Of a stretch of 32,866 bases of DNA, positions 16,410 through 25,045 are shown piece by piece. A program made the translations under genes and the position numbers. Numbering within the stretch: the stretch's first letter is position 1; each line of letters begins with the position of its first letter. The stretch is taken from the NCBI GenBank assembly GCA_020435005.1, contig JAGRAE010000015.1, positions 1 to 32,866 on the forward strand, written 5' to 3'. The notes under the pieces are model-generated. The model was given only the letters and a program-made list of their open reading frames with translations. It made no database searches and had not been told where the DNA came from. The DNA comes from Bdellovibrionales bacterium. GTDB taxonomy: Bacteria > Bdellovibrionota > Bdellovibrionia > Bdellovibrionales > UBA1609.

Positions 16410-17129
16410 CTATTGCTTTGGAGCAGGTCTTAATAGTCCGCTCCATAATTTTTCTTCGGCTTCTGAAGAACGAATATAAAGGGGTAGGAGATCATTCCAG
16501 GACATAGGTCTGTGGATTTTTCTCCAGTTTTTCCACATTTCCCCTAAAGTCTGGGCAATGGAGGAAACATAATCCTCTTTTGGTAAAATAAGTTTTTCCA
16601 GAAGCACATCAGAAAAAAAGTCTTTATAGGTTGGAAAGCCATCACCAAGGCATAAATACTTATCTTGTTTGAGTTGTTCTTCTAATTCATCAAAACCTAA
16701 TGCGCAGGCAGATAAACTTTCTTTTTCATTTTGATAAATGGCCGTATAAAGCATGTTCTTGTGGGCATTATTAATAACAAGAATGGGTAAGTTGCTCTTC
16801 CTATATGGGTAAGCAAGTGGTGCTAATGAATTAAAACTATATATAGGTATACTATTGGCAAAAGCCAGAGTTCTGACAAAATTAAGGCCCACACGAATGC
16901 CGGTAAAACTTCCAGGACCAATTGTCGATACTAAGTAAGAAATTTTATGGATGCTTAGACTAGCCTCTTTGAACAAATCATCGCATTGTTCAGTTATAAC
17001 CTCACTATGTGATTTTTCCTTAGTCCATACCTTTGAAGATAGGAGTTTTAAATCACTGCCTGAATTTGAAAACAGAGCTAAACTGCCAACTTTAGAACTT
17101 GTATCACAACACAAAATGTATTCAGACAC
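16410..17129 (-). CDS. tsaB: tRNA threonylcarbamoyladenosine biosynthesis protein TsaB
   Basis: Works with TsaC, TsaD and TsaE to install t6A at position 37 of ANN-decoding tRNAs; TsaB is the non-catalytic partner of TsaD. The 239-residue product has the ASKHA-fold N-terminus (ILCCDTSSKVGSLAL), SHSEVI near residue 40, and the family hallmark STIGPGSFTGIRVGL (about 68-82). The C-terminal half is variable, as usual. It begins four bases after the rseP stop, in the supra-operon. tsaC, tsaD and tsaE are not in this window. Confidence 0.92.
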   Translation of the reverse strand: MSEYILCCDTSSKVGSLALFSNSGSDLKLLSSKVWTKEKSHSEVITEQCDDLFKEASLSIHKISYLVSTIGPGSFTGIRVGLNFVRTLAFANSIPIYSFNSLAPLAYPYRKSNLPILVINNAHKNMLYTAIYQNEKESLSACALGFDELEEQLKQDKYLCLGDGFPTYKDFFSDVLLEKLILPKEDYVSSIAQTLGEMWKNWRKIHRPMSWNDLLPLYIRSSEAEEKLWSGLLRPAPKQ

Positions 17130-17133
17130 AATA

Positions 17134-18834
17134 TCACCATGGAGGGTTTAAAATGTTGCTAATGTCATTAAATAAAGCAAAAACCATTAATGACATTAGA
17201 ATAATAAGCCCAATCTGCTGAGCAATTTCCATTTTCCGCATACTTAATGGTGCACCACGAATGGCTTCAATAGTAAAAAATAATAAGTGCCCACCATCAA
17301 GAATGGGTACTGGCAGTAAATTTATTAAAAACAAATTTATAGAAATAATGGCCATTAATTTTAAGAACGGAGACAAACCCACCTGATAAGATTGGCCCGC
17401 ATATTTTCCTATAGTAATAACTCCGCCGATGTTTTTAGAAGACACTTCATTTTGCAGCATTCTGACAAAACTCATTGCCACCATTTTGGTCCATTTCCAA
17501 GATTGAGATAATCCTTTTTGCAATGCCACTAAGGGATTAGAATAACGAATAAGTATTGGCTCTGCCATTGTCGATAAAACGGTAGGAATAATTCCAATTG
17601 TAAAACGATTGTCCTCAGCTCCAGTATTTTTTACTAACTCGGTCATTTGTGGAACAACATTAACCTGCTGCTGCTCGCCACTTCTAATAAAATCAATTGA
17701 TACAGGCTTGCCATTGCCATTGTAAGACTTTATTTCTTCAACAATAACTTCCCACTTATCTATGGGCTTACTGTTTACAGCCACCAATTGATCTCCAGCT
17801 TTTAACCCAGCTTTATCAGCAGGTGAATCTTCTTTTATTTGATATAAAAAGAGTTCACTATTTTTAAAACCGAGAGAAGTAAACAAATTCTGTCTTGAAG
17901 TTATATCGAGTTGAGTCTTATCAAATTCAAAATTTCGCGGTTGTGGATCTTTATCTTTGTCAATTAATGACTTCGCTTCAATTACTAGATTATTATATTT
18001 TTCAGGATTACTTACAAACTCTTCAAGCTTGTTTTCCATTTCTCTTTGGTATTTTATTTCAATGCCATTAATCTTTGTAATTTGCTCAATAGCTGTCATT
18101 CCAGCTATTGCGGCGGGACTGCTAATATCTGAAACTCCGACTGTAGCTCCATAAGAAATAGGTGTGAGCCCTTCAATAGTACCAACCTGCCGCTGGGCGG
18201 AAAGAATATTATCATTATTACCGAGAGTTGGTTTTGCAGTTAATTCTCCAGAAGAACTATCATTGTTAGAATATGTAAAAGTTAGTTCTTGATTGGCATG
18301 AGCTTTAATCTGATTTTCGATATCATCCCAAGTTTGGACGGTTGTATCATTGATTTTTGAAATTTCCATTCCGCTGCGGAAACCCCACTCGTAAGCTTGA
18401 CTATCTTTTTTGATATCGCCGAGTATAGGTGCTGCCATTTTTTCACCTAACATGCCAACAACACTAAAAATTAATGCAGCAAAAATTAAATTCATTAGCG
18501 GACCAGCAAGAACAATAGCAATTCTTGCTCCTACGGGCTTGTGTAAAAAAGCTAAATGTTTTTGATTATCAGGAATCTCGGCAGTGGGATCATCGCCATA
18601 CATTTTTACATAGCCACCCAAGGGAATTATCGAAATACAATAATTTGTATCTCCTTTGATATATTGAAAAATCTTTTTACCAAAACCTAAGCTGAAGACC
18701 TCAACTTTTACTCCAAAATACTTTGCTACTAAAAAATGTCCCAACTCGTGAACAAAGATAAGCAAACCAAGTAGAATAAAAAAAGGTCCTATATAAGAAG
18801 CGGTGGTATTTAGCATTTCTAACATTGATGACAT
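17134..18834 (-). CDS. rseP: RseP-type site-2 protease with three PDZ-like domains
   Basis: Intramembrane zinc protease that, in characterised species, cuts anti-sigma factors and signal peptides. In the 566-residue product HELGH (29-33) and LDGGH (512-516) supply the catalytic motif and the second-half metal ligand, each in a membrane helix. Three PDZ-like units lie between: about 136-196 (AYEWGFRSGMEISKIND), 231-291 (SSPAAIAGMTAIEQITKING) and 328-396 (DSPADKAGLKAGDQLVAVNS). E. coli RseP has about 450 residues and two PDZ domains. Several ATGs compete; 18834 follows GGAG and clears the cdsA stop, whereas a start at 18891 would overlap cdsA and add 19 residues. dxr, usually between cdsA and rseP, is absent. 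Confidence 0.92.
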   Translation of the reverse strand: MSSMLEMLNTTASYIGPFFILLGLLIFVHELGHFLVAKYFGVKVEVFSLGFGKKIFQYIKGDTNYCISIIPLGGYVKMYGDDPTAEIPDNQKHLAFLHKPVGARIAIVLAGPLMNLIFAALIFSVVGMLGEKMAAPILGDIKKDSQAYEWGFRSGMEISKINDTTVQTWDDIENQIKAHANQELTFTYSNNDSSSGELTAKPTLGNNDNILSAQRQVGTIEGLTPISYGATVGVSDISSPAAIAGMTAIEQITKINGIEIKYQREMENKLEEFVSNPEKYNNLVIEAKSLIDKDKDPQPRNFEFDKTQLDITSRQNLFTSLGFKNSELFLYQIKEDSPADKAGLKAGDQLVAVNSKPIDKWEVIVEEIKSYNGNGKPVSIDFIRSGEQQQVNVVPQMTELVKNTGAEDNRFTIGIIPTVLSTMAEPILIRYSNPLVALQKGLSQSWKWTKMVAMSFVRMLQNEVSSKNIGGVITIGKYAGQSYQVGLSPFLKLMAIISINLFLINLLPVPILDGGHLLFFTIEAIRGAPLSMRKMEIAQQIGLIILMSLMVFALFNDISNILNPPW

Positions 18835-18859
18835 GATCTCCATATTATCATTTAAGGAA

Positions 18860-19672
18860 TTAAAATAAAAACTTTTCTGTATTAAAAGCAAAAAGATAAA
18901 CTATTGGTGAGGCAAATAGAACACCGTCCACTCTATCTAGAACTCCACCATGACCAGGCATTATGCTTCCCGAATCTTTAACTTGGGCTATTCGTTTAAT
19001 TAGAGATTCAAATAAATCACCAGTTTGTGCAAATAACCCCGCTATTAGTCCTAATACTACAAAATAAAGAGGATTAACAGTGGGAAATTTTATAAGACCT
19101 ACGGCCAGGGAAGCACAACTAGAGCCTAGGAAACCAAAATAGCTACCTTCTAATGTTTTTTTAGGAGATAAGGATTGTGACAAGGGTTTCTTGCCAAACT
19201 TAAGACCACCAAAATAAGCAAATGTATCGCCACAGAAAACAATAAGTAATAATAATAAAAACCAAGTTTCACCATAGTGTAACTCTAAAGTTTTAAGGGC
19301 CATAACAGGTAAAAGTATTACATAAAAGAAGCCAATGGCACTTTTAGTTAGATTAAAAAATAACCAATCATTAGATTTTTTCGAACCGTAAAGCCATATA
19401 TATAGGCACAAATAAAGGCTTAAAAGAAGTGCCCAGAACTCGCTGGAATACTGAGCATAATAAACTGAAATAATTAGTAAAGTGAAACCAAAAACAGGAA
19501 ACAGTAGCTTTTTAACCAAGCTATGGGGAGTGTCATTAAAGGCCATTTTATTAAACTCAAGTATGCCTTTAAGGGCGGCGAGTATACAGATATAGAAAAG
19601 ACCGGTTGTAGAAAAATAAATATAAACTGAAACTAATAGAGCAACAGCAACTAACGCTGATAGAATTCGCAA
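18860..19672 (-). CDS. cdsA: Phosphatidate cytidylyltransferase
   Basis: Makes CDP-diacylglycerol from phosphatidic acid and CTP, the precursor of bacterial phospholipids. The 270-residue integral membrane protein has several hydrophobic helices and the C-terminal CDP-DAG synthase signature: KDSGSIMPGHGGVLDRVDGV (about 235-254), including the conserved DR.D that binds Mg2+. The reading frame offers only a TTG start at 19672 upstream of the first membrane helix. No clear SD is seen, so translation may depend on coupling to uppS, which ends 14 bases before. Confidence 0.92.
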   Translation of the reverse strand: MRILSALVAVALLVSVYIYFSTTGLFYICILAALKGILEFNKMAFNDTPHSLVKKLLFPVFGFTLLIISVYYAQYSSEFWALLLSLYLCLYIWLYGSKKSNDWLFFNLTKSAIGFFYVILLPVMALKTLELHYGETWFLLLLLIVFCGDTFAYFGGLKFGKKPLSQSLSPKKTLEGSYFGFLGSSCASLAVGLIKFPTVNPLYFVVLGLIAGLFAQTGDLFESLIKRIAQVKDSGSIMPGHGGVLDRVDGVLFASPIVYLFAFNTEKFLF

Positions 19673-19686
19673 AAGTAATTGTTGGT

Positions 19687-20427
19687 TTAAAAACTTTGTT
19701 GGCTTAGCGATAATATTTGATCCTGTGTTTTACCAAATCTACGATTTCTTTTCATGTACTGTAAAAGAATATCATCAAGATCTTCATCGGTAAACTCTGG
19801 CCACATTTTTTCATGAATAAAAATCTCGCTATAAGCAGAAGACCAAAGTAAAAAGTTAGATAAACGGCTTTCACCACTAGTTCGGATTATAATATCAGGA
19901 TCAGGAAAACTAGAAGACTCTAAGTAACTATAAAAATCTTCTTCTCTGAAATCTTCAATGCAAACTTTGCCCTCTAAGACATCTTGTGCAAATCTTTTGG
20001 CTGCTTCAGTAATTTCTTGTCGGCCACCAAAACTAAGTGCAAAAGTGAGTTTCATCCCTGTGCAATTTCTTGTCGCTATAATAGTGTCATTTACTTCTTT
20101 TTGTACTGATGATGGCAAGCGGTTTACTTGACCAATACTATGAAATTGAATGTTATTATCCACTAGGTTTTGTCTTTCATATGCAAGCTGGCGTTTTAAT
20201 AGCTTCATTAAAAAATTAACTTCTGTAGCGGGTCGATGCCAGTTTTCGGTACTAAATGCAAAAAGTGTTAAATTATTTATTCCTCGGGTAGCACAACTTT
20301 CAATTATGCTTTTTGCAACTTTTGCGCCTTGAGCATGTCCAAAAACCCGACTGTGTCCACGCTGTTGGGCCCAACGACCATTGCCGTCCATAATTATTGC
20401 TACATGTTTAGGTAGGGACGATTGCAT
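19687..20427 (-). CDS. uppS: Undecaprenyl diphosphate synthase (cis-prenyltransferase)
   Basis: Extends farnesyl diphosphate with isopentenyl units to the C55 lipid carrier of cell-wall synthesis. The 246-residue product has the signature IIMDGNGRWAQQRG with catalytic Asp14. It also has FAFSTENW, and the C-terminal RTSGESRLSNFLLWSSAYSE that binds diphosphate. Length is normal. It lies eight bases after frr and directly before cdsA, the standard order of this cluster. Confidence 0.95.
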   Translation of the reverse strand: MQSSLPKHVAIIMDGNGRWAQQRGHSRVFGHAQGAKVAKSIIESCATRGINNLTLFAFSTENWHRPATEVNFLMKLLKRQLAYERQNLVDNNIQFHSIGQVNRLPSSVQKEVNDTIIATRNCTGMKLTFALSFGGRQEITEAAKRFAQDVLEGKVCIEDFREEDFYSYLESSSFPDPDIIIRTSGESRLSNFLLWSSAYSEIFIHEKMWPEFTDEDLDDILLQYMKRNRRFGKTQDQILSLSQQSF

Positions 20428-20435
20428 TGTTTACC

Positions 20436-20993
20436 TTAAATAGTCATTAACTCTTTTTCTTTATCATCACCAATCTTATCAACCTGCTTAATATAATCGT
20501 CGGTGACTTTTTGAACTTCATCTTGTGCACTTTTTTGTTCGTCTTCACTAATAACTTTATCTTTTTGTAACCGCTTTAATTCATCATTAGCATCTCTTCT
20601 GGCCATTCGAACAGAAACTCGAGCTTCTTCCACAGTTTTTTTAATTTGTTTAACTAGTTGTTTACGTCTTTCTTCAGTCAACTCTGGTAATTTCAGGCGG
20701 ATCACTTTTCCATCGTTTTGAGGTGTCATACCAATATCACTTTTAACGATCGCTTGCTCAATGTCTTTCAAAATACTTGCTTCCCAGGGAGCGATTAAAA
20801 AAGACTTAGCGTCAGGACATGACAAACTAGCCACTTGGTTAAGCGGAGATGGGTTTCCATAATAGTCAACTTTTACAGAGTCGAGCATTGAAACTTGAGC
20901 CCTGCCTGTTCTCACCTTTTTTAGTTCATTCAAAAGTGAATCTATGGAATTTTGCATTTTGTCTTTTGATTTTTGTTTTACTTCATTAATCAT
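20436..20993 (-). CDS. frr: Ribosome recycling factor
   Basis: With EF-G it splits the post-termination ribosome. The 185-residue product has the family's exact length and its typical elements: LNELKKVRTGRAQ near the start, YYGNPSPLNQVAS, LPELTEERRKQLVK in the middle, and a helical charged C-terminus ending in a DKIGDDKEKELM segment. It begins ten bases after pyrH in the conserved tsf-pyrH-frr order. Confidence 0.96.
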   Translation of the reverse strand: MINEVKQKSKDKMQNSIDSLLNELKKVRTGRAQVSMLDSVKVDYYGNPSPLNQVASLSCPDAKSFLIAPWEASILKDIEQAIVKSDIGMTPQNDGKVIRLKLPELTEERRKQLVKQIKKTVEEARVSVRMARRDANDELKRLQKDKVISEDEQKSAQDEVQKVTDDYIKQVDKIGDDKEKELMTI

Positions 20994-21003
20994 GGTTACC
21001 CTC

Positions 21004-22382
<1,379 letters not shown>

Positions 22383-22432
22383 TTCCTATTTCCTTCCAAA
22401 AAGATTAAGTTAAAAATTTATTATTAAAATAT

Positions 22433-22450
22433 GATGCTTTACTCAGCATC
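22433..22450 (-). terminator. Small stem-loop across the rpsB stop codon
   Basis: On the - strand GATGCT (22450-22445) pairs with AGCATC (22438-22433) around a GAGTAA loop that contains the rpsB stop, and the following sequence is ATATTTTAAT. It could be a partial terminator reducing tsf relative to rpsB, as an attenuating terminator does at this junction in E. coli, or an mRNA-stabilising stem. The stem is only six pairs and the U-tract is interrupted. Confidence 0.35.
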
Positions 22451-23362
22451 CTCTGATTCAGCTTCTGGTTCAGTTGTTTGAGAATCAAGTTCCATTTCGA
22501 TTTCAACTTCATCAGCTGTACCAGCAGCAACAAGTTTTCTACCCTTTGACATTTTAACCACAGCCGGTCCACCTTCAGTAGCCTTTGGCTGTTGTTCAAC
22601 TTTTTCAGCTTCAACTTTTTTGGCTGCTTTGGCTTCTTCTTCTTCTTGTTTGTCAGTTTGGTGTTTAACGCTTTCTTCCCACTGTTTGCGACCTTCTAAA
22701 AACGCATTTGCTACCATATCAGTAAAAAGCGTGATTGAACGAATTGCATCATCATTGCCGGGGATCGGGAAGTCTACTAAATCAGGATCTACATTTGTAT
22801 CTGCAATTGCAACTACAGTTATTCCCAGTCTTTTCGCCTCAGCTACGGCAATGTGTTCTTTATTTATATCAACAACAAAAAGGCAGCTTGGGTTGCTTTT
22901 CATTTCACGAATACCGTTTAAGTATTCACTTAATTTTTCATATTCTTTTTCAATTTTTGATCTCTCTTTTTTAGAAAAGAAATCTAGTTCACCTTTTTCA
23001 CGCATTTGATCAATTCTACGTAGTCGATCAATTGAAGATTTAATTGTTTGAAAGTTTGTAAGAGTGCCGCCAAGCCATCTCTTGGTTACGTAATATTGTC
23101 CAGTTTTTTCGGCTGCAGCCTGAATAGGAACAATAGCTTGTTTCTTTGTTCCTACAAAAATCATGCTTCCACCCTGTGACGCCATTGATTTTACAAAATC
23201 AGCAGCTTTACGTGCCCAAACCACTGATTTTTGCAAATCAATGATGTGAATTCCCCCACGTGATGTATAAACATAGGGTTTCATTTTTGGGTTCCAACGT
23301 TGTGTTTGGTGTCCGAAGTGTACGCCCGCATCGAGCATATCTTTCATATTGATATTAGCCAT
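22439..23362 (-). CDS. rpsB: 30S ribosomal protein S2 with long charged C-terminal tail
   Basis: Core small-subunit protein; residues 1 to about 230 match bacterial S2 (MLDAGVHFGHQTQRWNPKM, RWLGGTLTNFQTI, DFPIPGNDDAIRSI). A tail of about 70 residues follows, first Lys/Glu/Ala-rich and then strongly acidic, ending in PEAESEDAE; S2 of E. coli has about 240 residues against 307 here. Two adjacent ATGs exist. The second (23362) is chosen because AGAGG then lies at a normal spacing of six bases. It heads the long - strand operon. Confidence 0.95.
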   Translation of the reverse strand: MANINMKDMLDAGVHFGHQTQRWNPKMKPYVYTSRGGIHIIDLQKSVVWARKAADFVKSMASQGGSMIFVGTKKQAIVPIQAAAEKTGQYYVTKRWLGGTLTNFQTIKSSIDRLRRIDQMREKGELDFFSKKERSKIEKEYEKLSEYLNGIREMKSNPSCLFVVDINKEHIAVAEAKRLGITVVAIADTNVDPDLVDFPIPGNDDAIRSITLFTDMVANAFLEGRKQWEESVKHQTDKQEEEEAKAAKKVEAEKVEQQPKATEGGPAVVKMSKGRKLVAAGTADEVEIEMELDSQTTEPEAESEDAE

Positions 23363-23387
23363 CATTTACCTCTCTGGTTTGTCCGCC

Positions 23388-23450
23388 CTTCGCTAATTAT
23401 TTGCACACCAAAGAGTCAGCGAAGGTGTGTAGTTAATAAGGTTTTACCTT
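23388..23450 (-). promoter_or_regulatory. Candidate structured leader RNA of rpsB (possible S2-binding pseudoknot)
   Basis: In the mRNA sense, a small hairpin (AAGGU-AAA-ACCUU, 23450-23438) is followed by two interleaved inverted repeats. CACACC (23429-23424) pairs with GGUGUG (23409-23404), and UUCGCU (23423-23418) pairs with AGCGAA (23394-23389), with a seventh C-G pair shared between the stems. Each loop contains one arm of the other repeat, so the two form either an H-type pseudoknot or exclusive hairpins. The last arm ends 14 bases before the AGAGG binding site of rpsB. Autogenous control of rpsB by S2 through a structured leader is established in E. coli; the role here is inference. Confidence 0.5.
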
Positions 23451-23503
23451 GTGATATGGGGGTTTAACACAGCGACTAAAGCGAGTCTAGTGAATATATA
23501 TTT

Positions 23504-24649
23504 TTATGGCGGTGGAGCGGGATTATTATCTGCAATAATTACTTCTTCATGTTTGAGGTTCAGTTGTTTTTGCAGAGCTTCAAGTGTTTGTTTGGCGGCC
23601 AGAATTTTTCCAATAACCCCAGTATTTTCAACTAATTGCGAGTGACAAAGCCATAGTCCCTCTATATTGGCAAAGGACTTACTCAACACATCACTAGAAA
23701 CACTGCCCTCACAATCCACATCAACTATAATTTTCTCAAACTCAACATGATCAAATAAATCAGGGTAGGCTCTTTTGATCTGCTTTTTTATATTTTTTAA
23801 GAGAGCGCCTAAATGTTCGTGGTCATCAATTAAATCGGTTAGCATCCAACAGGTCCATAAAGAACAAAGATGGCTGTTGATTTCAGAAAATTGTCCGACT
23901 ATGGGTTCAAAATCATCTTTGCCGCCATAGAGAATATGGAAAGGGTTCTTCTCAACGATAACATCTTGGTCGTGAAGTAGGTGTAGTCGAACTTGTGAAT
24001 AACTTTTGTTTTTTAGTAAACGTTGAAAACTTTTGTGTGAAACAACATCAATGGGTAAAAGTTTCTTTATGCTTTTAGGTGGTAAACAATAAACAAGGTT
24101 TTCACAAATAAGATTTCGTGAACCATTGATAGCCACATATTTAATTTGTCCATTTTCAACTTCAATGGAGGTGACTTCGGCCATGGTATAGATATCACCA
24201 ATAAAACAGCTTTCCAAGTGCTCCGTCCAAGCATCTAGGTTAGAGCTGAGTTCATAATTTTTTGAAGAACTAAAATCTTTAAATAATTCAATTGTTGAGA
24301 ATTTTCGCTCACCAAAACCAACAAACGGAATAAGTTTTCCACTTTCAATTGTTAAAGGAGTAAATTCAAAAGCATCGCTGGGTATGTCTATTTCAATATT
24401 AGTTGCAAGCCAATGCAAAAGATCTAAATTTTGCTCGCTAGCGGACACTTTTGAGAAGTGACTTAAAAGTTTTTTATTATCAATTTTTATTGTTGCATCT
24501 TCTCCTCCCACAAAATCTTGAGGTTCAATAATGGCGACTTTTTTGTGAAAGGTTCGACTTAAAATATAGGCTACTAGAAGTGCAGAAAAATGGCTGCCAA
24601 CAATGGCAAAATCATAACTATTTTTACTTATTTCTTTGTGATCTGTCAT
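23504..24649 (-). CDS. FAD/NAD(P)-Rossmann amine-oxidase-like protein
   Basis: A 381-residue protein of the flavin-containing oxidoreductase type. A Rossmann N-terminus (FAIVGSHFSALLVAYIL, ending in an acidic strand end VAIIEPQD) binds the dinucleotide. A middle section carries MAEVTSIEVENGQIKYV and the strand NLVYCLPPKSI, and the C-terminal NIEGLWLCHSQLVENTGVIGKILAA resembles the FAD-contacting end of amine oxidases. The GxGxxG loop reads G-S-H-F-S-A, with the second Gly replaced by His, so cofactor binding may be unusual. Substrate unknown. The start is uncertain: ATG at 24649 or TTG at 24667, neither with a good SD. Confidence 0.65.
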   Translation of the reverse strand: MTDHKEISKNSYDFAIVGSHFSALLVAYILSRTFHKKVAIIEPQDFVGGEDATIKIDNKKLLSHFSKVSASEQNLDLLHWLATNIEIDIPSDAFEFTPLTIESGKLIPFVGFGERKFSTIELFKDFSSSKNYELSSNLDAWTEHLESCFIGDIYTMAEVTSIEVENGQIKYVAINGSRNLICENLVYCLPPKSIKKLLPIDVVSHKSFQRLLKNKSYSQVRLHLLHDQDVIVEKNPFHILYGGKDDFEPIVGQFSEINSHLCSLWTCWMLTDLIDDHEHLGALLKNIKKQIKRAYPDLFDHVEFEKIIVDVDCEGSVSSDVLSKSFANIEGLWLCHSQLVENTGVIGKILAAKQTLEALQKQLNLKHEEVIIADNNPAPPP

Positions 24650-24669
24650 ACAGATAAAATGACTCAATA

Positions 24670-24697
24670 AATCTGTAAAGACAAGTCTTTACAGATT
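24670..24697 (-). terminator. Perfect 13-base-pair inverted repeat between response regulator and oxidoreductase genes
   Basis: AATCTGTAAAGAC (24670-24682) and GTCTTTACAGATT (24685-24697) are exact inverse complements separated by two bases; the response-regulator stop codon (24689-24691) lies in the right arm. In the - strand transcript no long U-run follows (UAUUGAG), so it may be a leaky terminator, an mRNA-stabilising 3' stem, or a protein-binding palindrome controlling the oxidoreductase gene. Confidence 0.5.
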
Positions 24698-25045
24698 GTT
24701 TATTAAATTTACTAAAATGCTTATTTTAAATGGTTTGACAAGGACATCAATTACTTGTCGATGGCTTAAAGCTTTTGATAATTCGGGAGTATTATCAAAA
24801 CCTGTCATAAATATAACAGGGGTATTTACTTTAGTAAAATTAAGTAACTTAATGATATCAAACCCCATAGAATCTTCCAACATAATGTCTGAAAGGATAA
24901 GATCAATTTTATTATTCTTTAAGACAGAAGACAATTCTCTGGGTTCAGTTATATGTATTGATTGAATTCCCTCTTGTCTGAGTCCTTCGGCAAGAGTCTC
25001 TGCAAATGCTACGTCGTCTTCCAAGATGATGATTTTTTTAGTCAT
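24689..25045 (-). CDS. Single-domain response regulator (CheY-like receiver)
   Basis: A 118-residue stand-alone receiver domain. The acidic pair Asp10-Asp11, phospho-acceptor Asp53 (LILSDIML), Thr81 (MTGF) and Lys104 (VKPF) are all present, so phosphorylation is expected. No output domain exists, so it would signal by protein contact. Its start lies inside the end of the CFI-box gene (8-base overlap), and no histidine kinase is nearby. The overlap suggests, but does not prove, that the CFI-box protein and this regulator act together. Confidence 0.92.
   Translation of the reverse strand: MTKKIIILEDDVAFAETLAEGLRQEGIQSIHITEPRELSSVLKNNKIDLILSDIMLEDSMGFDIIKLLNFTKVNTPVIFMTGFDNTPELSKALSHRQVIDVLVKPFKISILVNLINNL

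Noticed and set aside
22405-22614. 69-codon - strand frame overlapping the rpsB tail and the rpsB-tsf gap
   Set aside because: Out-of-frame reading of the Glu/Lys-rich S2 tail; composition only, no initiation signal.
22620-23009. Two overlapping + strand frames (129 and 79 codons) opposite rpsB
   Set aside because: Ser/Leu-rich shadow translations of a conserved ribosomal gene; no SD or family match.
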